A DNA stretch of 64,000 bases from Selaginella moellendorffii. Taxonomy: Eukaryota > Streptophyta > Lycopodiopsida > Selaginellales > Selaginellaceae. The position numbers were made by a program, and so were the translations under genes. This document shows positions 36,637 through 45,816 of this stretch, piece by piece; within the stretch, counting starts at the first letter, position 1, and the number at the start of each line of letters is the position of its first letter. The notes beneath the pieces are model-generated. The model saw nothing but the letters and a program-made list of their open reading frames with translations, had not been told where the DNA came from and searched no databases. The stretch is from contig NW_003314273.1 of NCBI RefSeq assembly GCF_000143415.4, positions 1,642,052 through 1,706,051 of the forward strand, given 5' to 3'.

Positions 36637-38584
36637 CTCTCCCCCCCTAGGGAAGATCGACGTCCTCGTCGATGCATACTCGAGTCTAGAATACCGCCAA
36701 GGAAACAACTCCAGAAAAAGTTCACGGTACTCACACTATGTGAGAAATGCACCAACTTAAATGAGTTAGGGGTAACCTCTTTGTCTAACGCGGATGCGCT
36801 ACCAGCTCAGACACCTTCCGGCCATCGCCGATATGGAAATGACCAACAGAGTCAGCCACCCTTGCTGCTCTGGGAGTCACCCAGCTTACAAAAGTGTGAT
36901 ACACCCCTGCCCGCAGGGACATAGAGAGAGAAGCCGGAGGCCCCAACCCTCCTGAGCAAAGAAACCAAACCCGTCGGTAAGGTTTAGATAGACTATTGTA
37001 AATAGGCAGTTAGAGTTGTTTACACGGTCACGCCCTTTTAATAGAACAAGGAACATTGACAAAGAGGTGGGTTGTGTGACCAGTCGACAGTAGCTACCCC
37101 ATGACTAGAGATTTCACCATGCATACGAAGTGCCGAAGCCAGTCTGCCTATATTAGCCCAAACTCAAAGATCAATAGATGGACAATATCAAAGTCAGAGA
37201 CAATGATATCTTAGAAGCTTAAGTATCAGTGATTATATCTTAGAGTAGAACACAAAAGTATTCTAAGCAAGTTATCATCCGATAAACCAGTATAATAGTG
37301 CAGGAACCACCAAGATCATAATAATTGGTAAATATAGGATTCACCATCAAACAAAATTCAATAGCAAGTATATCATCAAGTAAACTCAATGATAAAGTTT
37401 AACTATTAAAGATTGCAGACAGAATGCCAAACAACTTACGAAAAATAACTCAAAGAACACAAAGTATCATTGACTGACAAGCAAAATGCTCGCGAATGTA
37501 TTACCCAAAAGAAAGAACATCCAAATCTATCAAAACTAACTCAAGCAACAATTAACAGAAGAGAATGAATGCGGTAAGACCAATAAACACTCATTCCTGC
37601 CAACTATCACAAAAGCCAATCTGAATAGATCCCAGCCAACAATACCAAGGAACTCAAGTTGCCTAAGCAAGTGTCAGCAACATCCTACTGATGTCTCAAA
37701 CCCAAGAGACTAATCCAGAGCAAATCACAAAGAATATGTGATATTGCGAAAAACCACAAGCCATCAAAGAGAACAAATAACTACCATGAAAGATCATCAA
37801 TCATCCTAACAAGAGAGAAATGCATAATCATCATTGAAGAAAGAATTTACCATCCCGAAGAACAGCAAATCATTCTATACCAACAATAATCAAGCAAAAC
37901 CCTTGACAAGGATAATCAACTATCTTAGATGATAGTCAATCATCACCAATGATTACTAGATGCAAATACTAACGTCAACATCGAAACTAATGAGCCAAAA
38001 TGCGTTCCCCCAACAACTCCTAACAAATGGAACAATAAGCATGAAAACTCAAAAAACTACAAGCTCGAAGAAGTCTATAGCCAAGTCTTGCCTAATAATG
38101 ATCACGAGTCTCGCATGAACTAACGTCAATGCTAAAGAGAAGTCATGGTACAAACCACAATATCCTCCTTAAACACATCCAGAAGCTAAACTTCATAATG
38201 CCAAAGCTAATGAAGAGCATGCCTGCATCAATCCAAAAGCTAAGCATAATGAAGCTATGCTCAACAAGTGATCACCAAAAAATCTTCCATGAATCCATCT
38301 ATAGCAAGACGTAACTCACTTCATAACAAGCACAAAAAGAATCATCAATGATCGATATATTCCAACTCAAATCCAATAAGGATTCAAACATTCCAATATC
38401 AATCACTAACTTATGAGATAGACTCATATCGGTACACAACCTCCTTATAGACAAAGCTATAGTATGGGTACTAACATCTCAAACTCAAACAACTAAGTTG
38501 AACATCACCATCCTTAGCCAAGGCGCAAGGCCACCAAGACCAAGTCAAGATCAGTGAGAGCTCACTACTCTCATAGAGTCTAAA
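36637..38584 (-). mobile_element. Family 3 interior, A-rich, non-coding
   Basis: About 1.9 kb, A-rich on the plus strand, without a recognisable gene. The first 1.2 kb is repeated in inverted orientation at 51801-53006 on the other side of the giant transposon. The last 50 bp before 38585 is similar to about 57655-57705 reversed, which shows where family 3 sequence ends and the transposon begins. Confidence 0.7.
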
Positions 38585-38608
38585 AAGCTCTATTTCGTTA
38601 AAGTGGGA
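38585..38608 (+). repeat. Left terminal inverted repeat, copy 1
   Basis: AAGCTCTATTTCGTTAAAG and five further bases match the complement of 51777-51800 without mismatch. A looser similarity (TTATTCAGTAAAATGGGA against TTGTCATTATCCCA) continues inward. Confidence 0.92.
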
Positions 38609-39244
38609 TTTATTCAGTAAAATGGGACTAGGTACAAATTTTCAAGTATTTGAAAATGACGTGAAATTATATGTTTTTTGTCCAGGGGCTAGACATATCT
38701 GGGGCATGGTGACTAGCGCGGTGACTTTGTGTCCAGACTGAGTCCATCTGGTTGTATAATAAATCTCATTGTCAAGGTGAACAAGCCAAATCTGAAGCTA
38801 AAGAAGAGCGATGGCATGTGCGCACACACTATTTGTTTGTTCATTGAGCGTGTGGTGAGCTTTCCAAGATGAACGTCATTCCTATTAGCCAGACATATAA
38901 CTTAATAGTGAGAACATTTAGATATTATTCAATGTTATCTTTTTCTAACGAATCTAATTGTAAAGGTGTAGCAAGAGGCATTGCTAGTCTGGAGAAGTCA
39001 TTTAACTCATTTGACCCTTAGTGTATTTTCATGAAACTAAATAACATTCATATTATTAAGGAATTTCTCTAGTACCTTTTTTTTACGACATAGAGGCTTG
39101 CATTTCTTTCAAAGGTGATTTAGTAAAAGGCCTGAGGGCACATGCCATTCTATTTCTCAGACCTGTATTAAGATATACTAGTGCAAAGGGAAAAAGGTAT
39201 TTGGTGATCAAGTAAATGGCATGAGGGCACACGCCATTATAAGC

Positions 39245-39502
39245 CTAAGCGCTAGTGGATACCTCCTTTTTGGTACTCTCAGCAGTACTATCATCCTTCT
39301 CCGGGTCAGTTGTTTTGCTTTGGATTGTTGTCTCTGACGTTACTGGGGCGTTCTCGATAGTTGTTAATGTTGCCGTTTGTTCAGAAAAATGATCACCTGG
39401 AGTATAGTACGGGGAGTTTGGAAGACTTATATATTCTACATCTTCACCTATCTCCTTCTCCGTCTCCTTTTCTGCCTCACTTACAGATTTTGTGCTTGCC
39501 AT
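39245..39502 (-). CDS. Small acidic protein of the giant transposon, copy 1 (85 aa)
   Basis: The frame from ATG at 39500-39502 starts MASTKSVSEAEKETEKEIGED and is rich in Glu, Ser and Thr, with the central segment YISLPNSPYYTPGDHF. There is no cysteine, membrane segment or known domain. The open frame extends 34 codons further upstream but contains splice-acceptor-like TTGCAG and TTTTAG, so I start at the internal Met; a spliced upstream exon is possible. The second copy (60044-60301) preserves the frame with only scattered substitutions, which argues for real coding. It lies downstream of the transposase on the same strand, between the transposase and the left end, with palindromes on both sides (39216 and 39816). 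Function unknown. Confidence 0.5.
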   Translation of the reverse strand: MASTKSVSEAEKETEKEIGEDVEYISLPNSPYYTPGDHFSEQTATLTTIENAPVTSETTIQSKTTDPEKDDSTAESTKKEVSTSA

Positions 39503-40361
39503 GAGAACGCTCTTCACCCTAAAATATGGAGTTCGTTGTGTTATAAAAGGAAACCAACACACACGCTGCAAGGGAATGATGGTACATAAAGCACATAAGC
39601 CCACAATATAGGTTTATGTGCCATTAATATGGGCCACACGCCATATTATTAGATTTATGCACGTGTGATTGGTAAATGCATATGTCACATCATCTTTGTT
39701 TTACCTCACACACTATATCAGGCCTAATGAACCATATCACATGTGCGCACATGCTATATATATGGAGAAGTATTATGCAAGGATAGAAAAATTCAATGCA
39801 TGATTGTGGAGAGCAATGGCATGAAGCCACATGCTAAATAACATTTTAGAGAAAGAATTAAAATAGAAACATGCAAACAGTACTGAGTGGACCAAGACTT
39901 AGAAGTGCACAATTGAATGAGGTATTTCTAATAAATATTTCACTCACCTCATATAGGAATGGCTACCACTCTCAAATGGCGTATCGCCTCATGCCATCAC
40001 CTCGCAATTTGTTATAACAATCCGATGAATTCATATTCGGCTTGTTCACCTTGAACTTTAAGTAAGATTTGCTAGAACAACTAAGAATTTATACTTGTTA
40101 TTTGTATCATCTCACCTAGGAATGGCGTAAGGCCACATGCCATCACGCCTCCTCTGATTCAGATTCGGATTGTTCACCTTGAAATAAAATACATTAGAAA
40201 CTTAGTAAAGGAATATTAATGAATCTCACCTTGAACCCGGGTTATGAATGCCCTTGCTGCATCTCTTGCATGGTCTGGCAAGGTGATGGTGGCACTCTGC
40301 TTCCGCATCCAACCATGCACAACATTATCCACCGATATGCTCATGCTGGGATCCCTTGGAT

Positions 40362-42851
40362 TCAGCACCCATCATATCCGGAACTTGGCTTGAACCACTC
40401 CATAGTTACATTGAAGGAGTTAGTTTCCGCGTCCTCCTCTGCATCAGTGATGCAGCGCCCCACCCATATCATTTGTTTTTTATTACTGGGTCTGACAAGC
40501 ACGACCATTCCTTTGCAGACCTGTACTGGATTGAATGCTGAATCCGGCTTCTTGTTCCTCGGCCCACAATAGTGATCCTCAACATCGTTATCTGTCACTG
40601 CATTTCCAGAGGACATTGTTCTGCTACTATTTGGTGCTCTGGGTTCTGGCCAAAAGGACTCTTCCAATTCTTCATATGCAACCGGTCCATTTTGGATAGC
40701 AGATATAATCTTCTCCCAGTATTCGAGCAAAGGCTTGCACCTCTGAAAATAGGATTCTCCACCAAACACCAACCCCCTCTTCCAGAAGGCAATATGCTGT
40801 CTAATCCCGGCCACTATACTTTCCTGGTCTTTGAGTCCATCCGGGTGCATCGGCCGTGGGGAACCCTGAGGAATCATAGGTTCCCCAGTTATGGGATCTC
40901 TCTTGAAAAGTTCAATGCCGTCCACTGGCAGCCACACTGTGTCCCATTCTCTCATCTTGTACCTCATCACTGGAGCACCGTCACGCATGCTGAAATGAAA
41001 TTGAAGAGGCTTGGAGTGGCCAATCAGCGTTTCGGATCCGTCCCTGATGTAGCCTCTTACAAACCCCTTAAAGTCTGGAACCTCTGTCACAACTGCAACT
41101 TCAACAGTGCCTTTGATGCAATTTTGGAATTCATCGTAGAGTTGTGGGAGGGTGAGGACATTGGATCGCCAGAGGGACTCTGCCAGGTGACTGAACATGG
41201 CATCGACGTCTTCATGAGTGTGCCCAACCATGAGAAAGCCAAGTGTAACCGTTTCAAATATGCCTTTGGCAACAAGCATCGCCAAGTACGCGAAGACGTA
41301 CATGTTTTTGTTCTCACTGCCAGCATTGTCTGTTTGGAGCAGAAGATGGGGTGGAAGGCCACATCGGCCGCAAGAACTTCCTTGAGATTCTGCTTCGTTT
41401 GGATGAGGCTGTGCATTCACCGGGCGACCAGCCTCGTCGGAATGGCATGAGGCCTCACGTGATAACCCTACAATCTGACGGCCAACATATTCACTGGGAT
41501 GGCATGGGGCCCCACGTGATACTGCAAGCCTTTGCTCCTCCTCCAACTGAACCCTGTATGGGGTTCGATCGACAAGGGCCTTATGCAAGGGTTGGCCGTT
41601 CAGCTCAGTCTGCGCACTTTGCAGAGACCTTAAGTGTTTTGCTAGGGACGCAATCATCATGTTTGCACCCCCGCCACCCCATAGAGGTACAAAGAAGTTC
41701 CCATAGTTCTGGGCACCATGCCCATGAGCGATTATGCCAAACAGAGACATAGGCAGCTGCATGGATGAAGAGATTGCCTTGGGGGCAGGATTGAGTCGAG
41801 GTAAGCACATCTTTTTCTGGTCCATTTTGTCGTGGATGATGCAGAGGTAAGAGTCAGGTCTCTCCATGGAGAGAATCCTGTTATGATAATATGCAGTCCT
41901 GCAGCTTCTCTGCTCGATGTTGTGGTCGAGCCGCCTTCTAACCAACGTCTCTCGCTCTTGAGTGCTGCAAGAATTCTTTGACAAAGCCATTTTGATAGCA
42001 GTGCACTTGTCACACTTTGAAAAGCTGGAGTACTTTCCTATACTCACATCCCTGAACCTGTTGCTCCACAATCTACTAAATCTAGATTGGCTCAGCTTCC
42101 TGTAGCCATTACTCTGGAGTTCCCGATTCACATCTTCCAATATGGCCCCCTTGGTATACATGGAAGGGAGAACTCGTTGGGTGTCTCGTGTTCCATCTTC
42201 CAAGAGGCGGGTTTTATGTGGTTGCGGCTCGCTACATGTCTCGACAAACCTCTTGAAGATTGCCTCTCCATATACAACATGACCCCTGGTTTTGTGCATA
42301 CCGTCGTTCCCATGGACTGCCTGTTGAACCCTTTGTTCCTCGAACTCAGTTTTGATTCTGTAGAATGTGGTTCGAGGGACTCCATAAATGATTCTCCATG
42401 CCTTCATGCAGACCAAACCCCTCTGGAAGACCATGCCCCCCACCTGATGTTCTGAAGCATCAACAGATGACCGTAATGCCTCATACACAAAATTGCGAGC
42501 TGCCTTCCAGGACAATGTCTTGTATCTTGCTCTCTCCTCTTCAATAGCATCCCAATCAGCATGTTGACAGCACCTCCTCTTGCAACAAGCAACTGTCGAG
42601 ACCATTCGAACCTCCATCGCCATTTTCTGCCTTTTCGGTTCGTTGCTCAGATCCCTTTGGCTGCGCTTTAGGAAGGTGTACTTTCTTTTCCCATGAAGAG
42701 ATGTTCTGTCATCAGTTGTAGTGGTGTTTGATTGTGAATCCTTCACATTCTCAAACACTAAATGCCTCAATTTCCACCGCACAATGCTTCCAATAGTCAG
42801 ACTGTTTTCTTCTGTGTCAACAACCTCTAAAATTGCAACTCCAATATCATC
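40362..42851 (-). CDS. Transposase-like protein, DUF7869-type (about 829 codons open)
   Basis: Probably the DNA-cleaving enzyme of the transposon. Counting from the GTG codon at 42782, the acidic motifs are CIIHDKMDQKK near residue 318, LLQTDNAGSENKN near 485 and VGHTHEDVDAMF near 524, the order and spacing of an RNase H-fold D...D...E/D enzyme. Cysteine clusters (ACCKRRCCQH near 65-74, CDKC near 257-260, CGRC near 471) may bind zinc, and SRFSRLWSNRF is basic. Two 22-bp palindromes are translated between the second and first acidic motifs (41442, 41499). The frame has no ATG at its start. It is continuous upstream with the 136-codon frame at 42855-43262 except for one TAG (42852-42854), so the true start is likely 43262. 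TGA ends it at 40362. Confidence 0.7.
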   Translation of the reverse strand, partial: DDIGVAILEVVDTEENSLTIGSIVRWKLRHLVFENVKDSQSNTTTTDDRTSLHGKRKYTFLKRSQRDLSNEPKRQKMAMEVRMVSTVACCKRRCCQHADWDAIEEERARYKTLSWKAARNFVYEALRSSVDASEHQVGGMVFQRGLVCMKAWRIIYGVPRTTFYRIKTEFEEQRVQQAVHGNDGMHKTRGHVVYGEAIFKRFVETCSEPQPHKTRLLEDGTRDTQRVLPSMYTKGAILEDVNRELQSNGYRKLSQSRFSRLWSNRFRDVSIGKYSSFSKCDKCTAIKMALSKNSCSTQERETLVRRRLDHNIEQRSCRTAYYHNRILSMERPDSYLCIIHDKMDQKKMCLPRLNPAPKAISSSMQLPMSLFGIIAHGHGAQNYGNFFVPLWGGGGANMMIASLAKHLRSLQSAQTELNGQPLHKALVDRTPYRVQLEEEQRLAVSRGAPCHPSEYVGRQIVGLSREASCHSDEAGRPVNAQPHPNEAESQGSSCGRCGLPPHLLLQTDNAGSENKNMYVFAYLAMLVAKGIFETVTLGFLMVGHTHEDVDAMFSHLAESLWRSNVLTLPQLYDEFQNCIKGTVEVAVVTEVPDFKGFVRGYIRDGSETLIGHSKPLQFHFSMRDGAPVMRYKMREWDTVWLPVDGIELFKRDPITGEPMIPQGSPRPMHPDGLKDQESIVAGIRQHIAFWKRGLVFGGESYFQRCKPLLEYWEKIISAIQNGPVAYEELEESFWPEPRAPNSSRTMSSGNAVTDNDVEDHYCGPRNKKPDSAFNPVQVCKGMVVLVRPSNKKQMIWVGRCITDAEEDAETNSFNVTMEWFKPSSGYDGC

Positions 42852-43262
42852 CTAGCCCAATTCTTGATTAGCAACCGCATCTCTTGGATCGACAACTGTG
42901 GCTAAGCCCTCAGCTACCACCTCCCCCTCGGGGTTGTTTAGAAACACCTTTGCCTGAATCCATGTAGCACAGTTCTTAAGATCCACGGAGGGAACATGCG
43001 TCGCACTTGCGCTGTCCCCAACATCTGCTTTCTTCTGAAGATTTTTCAAGGCAACAACAACATTTACCCCGACGACCATCTCTCCTCGTTCAATAGCGAC
43101 CACATTCCCATCGAAGACAGTCTCTACTGATACAGCAGCATTGCCTTCCCTAAGCCTTTGACAGTGTATAACAAAGTTCCGATCCATAGACACAAGGGTC
43201 CCTTTTGCAACTCTCTTCCCACCATTCAAAATGTAAACCTTTTCCCCAACCCTGAAGGCCAT
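42852..43262 (-). CDS. DUF8039-like N-terminal region of the transposase, ending at an in-frame TAG
   Basis: ATG at 43260-43262 gives MAFRVGEKVYILNGGKRVAK and 136 residues to TAG (42852-42854). Two repeats are visible. The first (KVYILNGGKRVAKGTLVSMD...VSVETVFDGN...VVVALKN) is echoed by the second (KVFLNNPEGEVVAEGLATVVD...GVAILEVVD...GSIVRWKLR). The second repeat runs straight through the TAG into the transposase frame. This pattern of short beta-rich repeats resembles DUF8039, found in plant transposon proteins. Copy 2 has the same TAG. Either the stop is read through or removed by splicing, or both copies descend from a defective parent. Confidence 0.6.
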   Translation of the reverse strand: MAFRVGEKVYILNGGKRVAKGTLVSMDRNFVIHCQRLREGNAAVSVETVFDGNVVAIERGEMVVGVNVVVALKNLQKKADVGDSASATHVPSVDLKNCATWIQAKVFLNNPEGEVVAEGLATVVDPRDAVANQELG

Positions 43263-45207
43263 TCTGAAAGTGTAGAAAAGAAGTTAAGACCATACAAAAA
43301 ATGATTGGAGAATGGCCTAAATCATAACATACCAAACAACCTCAATCGCATGAGGCCACATGCCATTATTCAAACATGCTATTGACACCCACGTGAAATT
43401 TCGCATTCACAAAATTGGCATGAGGCCTCATGCCATCTTGATATACACACAGCTGCAGGCAAGTAAAAACATACATGACAATACGTTAGCCATGAAATTG
43501 CAAGGGCCCAAGATGGCATGTGGCCTCATGCCATTTCTAAATGTGGTCCTAAGCCATTCCATGGTGAACATACCAGGAAGCACAAGTGCCGAATATCAAG
43601 AGGAAGCGGTAGCCACACCAAAGACAGTGCCGCTCGCAACACCGCAACTACTCGTAGTGCCACTCGCAACACCGCAACTGCTCGTAGCGCCGCTTGCACA
43701 AACTGCCACTCACATAAACTGCCGCTCGCAATGGCGCTCGCAATGCCGCAACCGCTCATAGACGCATAAACCACAGCCCACAACGCCGCTTACACAAGCA
43801 GCGCTCACTGTGCTCAGCGGAACCAAGAACACGGCGCACAAAAATGATAGACCTAGGAATGAGTTCGAGAATTCAAAAATAACACATGCTTGAACGTCAC
43901 ATCAAATCCTCTGACAAACCAGATCTTATGATTCCTCTGACAAATTTCAAACTGAGTAGCTTCTAGACTTTGTTGTCGGAGGTTGAACTTTGTCACATCA
44001 TGTCCTTGCCTCGATCCAGCTGTGCCATGTCAGTGATTCGAACTTTGCCATGCCATGTCAGCGATCCGTGCCAAGATTATTCGCCGTGTAAATGAATAAT
44101 TATGCTGTGTGTGTACATCCATTTATGGCAATATAAGGCCACATGCCATTCAAAGAATAATGCTAGTCGAGCATTTTTTGGTGCATTTTTGGGTTCAAAA
44201 TTGGATGAGCCCACACGCTAAAAAGTTTACCTGTACCAAAAATAGAAACAGCTTTATTTACTTTAAGTGGTTGAGGCATTTTTAAACTTACAAACACATG
44301 CCCTACTTACATTCCTTTGGTTGCTTAAAATTCAAAAATATTATAAACCTTTCTTTTTGCATTTTCAATGTTTTCAATTATGGTTTTTTATTATCGCAGG
44401 ACCAGCCTAGTAATCTATTTGCATCCCGTCATGTTTATAGCTAGCTTTCGTTTGTCCCCTTCGCTAGCATGAGATACATCTGCTCGGCATCTGCCTCTTA
44501 CAGCATTTGCCCAGAAAGGGCATCTTTCTTCACGCAACATTTGCCACATGTTTAGGGTTTAGGGTTTAGGGTTTAGCAATTCAGTAGCTTGATAAACATG
44601 CAAATACAGAACTTGATGCAAAATCCTTTGATATGTCACAATGCCCCTAGGACCATAAACACATTTCAATAGAAAAGGTCCTTTCATTTCATAACTCCTT
44701 ACGTAGATCTTGGTGAAACCAGAGTTAGTGAAGTTGGTTTCTTGTGATCCCGCATCTGATTGTGATGTCCCTTTGCAGTGTCGATGGAAAGGTCAATGCA
44801 CACCAAACTGTAAAATCTTGGAGAAAAATAACGGTCGGATCTATGGCAAATGCCCCTGAAACATTGTAAGGCTCGTGTGGTCTCATGTGGTGTACGATTG
44901 AGATGCTTCTTTGCAGGGTCATCAAGAAAGACATTGTATACCATTCTGTAAAATCTAGTTGCGATCTAACGGTTGGATCTCTAGAAAACTCAAAAAAATC
45001 TCGCGCGTGTCAGAATATTCTAGGAATATACTCCTATGTGCCCCTGAAAATGGCATGCAGCCCCACACCATTCAAGAGATAACACCAGATGACGCCGAGC
45101 ATTTTTTGGTGCATTTTTTGGGATTTTTTGTATACCATTCTTTATTTAGCTGAATATCTGGCATTTTTGGAAATATAAGATGGTTTGGAATATCCAATCA
45201 TGCATGG
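43263..45207. promoter_or_regulatory. Divergent intergenic region of the giant transposon
   Basis: This lies between the minus-strand transposase and the plus-strand ParB-like gene. It contains palindromes at 43345, 43415, 43513, about 44124 and 45050, a minisatellite with CGCAACACCGCAACT units at about 43630-43760, and nearly four TTTAGGG units at 44551-44576. Two diverged direct repeats of about 90 bp lie at roughly 44756-44845 and 44899-44990. The word CGAGCATTTTTTGGTGCATTTTT occurs twice (44167 and 45098). There is no supported gene. Confidence 0.6.
44551..44576 (+). repeat. Interstitial telomere-type repeat, TTTAGGG x3.7
   Basis: Plant-type telomere heptamer in tandem, about 1.2 kb from either divergent gene. 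It may be a telo-box-like promoter element or a repair scar. Confidence 0.85.
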
Positions 45208-45217
45208 TATAAATATA
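45208..45217 (+). promoter_or_regulatory. TATA box candidate of the plus-strand gene block
   Basis: TATAAATATA stands about 600 bp before the first predicted ATG. Downstream are two copies of TTTTGGATTTCACGTGCATG (45255 and 45306, each with a CACGTG G-box) and two of AGTCCGAGGAATGATGACG (45276 and 45364), probably in the leader. Confidence 0.45.
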
Positions 45218-45816
45218 GCGAGGGTATTAAATGATATCCCAATCATGATCTTTCTTTTGGATTTCACGTGCATGCAGTCCGAGGAATGATGACGTTGCGG
45301 ATTTCTTTTGGATTTCACGTGCATGCATGCGCGCGGCGATCCAGAAATTAATGGTGGCGCCCAAGTCCGAGGAATGATGACGTGGTGGGATTACCAACCG
45401 TCATGACATTTCGCGCGTGTGAGGTTAGGTTTTGCATTTTGCTTCGTACTCGCGCTCGCACACTCGCGCTCGCATCGCGCTCCCACTCGCGATCACGCTC
45501 ACATTCGCGCTCATCTACCTTCTCTACATGTTTCTCGTGTGCATCGGCGTCCACTCGCGCTTGCATCACACTTGCGCTCGCATCGCGCTCGTGTGCATCG
45601 GCGTCCACTTCAAGACACACCCAGTTTGTAACTTCGCCGCCAACTCCGCCGCCCACTCCGCCACCCACATGCAGCCCACTTGGTGTCCCGGGAGATTTCA
45701 GCGCCACTCTCCAACTGTAAGTGGCAGAGTAGCCTTGCTGCTACAATCCGCTGCACACACAGTGCACATTCGCCAGCGAGTCCGGCCTCGATTGTCACGC
45801 CTCCATTCGGCTTGAA

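Noticed and set aside
40572-41450. 292-codon plus-strand frame opposite the transposase, also open in copy 2 (61393-62271)
   Set aside because: It is fully antisense to a gene with clear motifs, has no recognisable domain, and shares openness in both copies simply because they are near-identical.
42852-42854. Reassignment of TAG to Gln in this organism
   Set aside because: Suggested by TAG where Gln fits (42852, 63142, 13032, 49064), but stops at 32360 and 32386 replace Trp in a gypsy protease, and the small acidic gene ends at TAG. C-to-T and G-to-A decay explains the data more simply.
45432-45815. 127-codon frame upstream of the ParB-like gene
   Set aside because: It is built from CTCGCGCTCGCA repeats in the leader and ends just before the predicted ATG; at most an upstream ORF.
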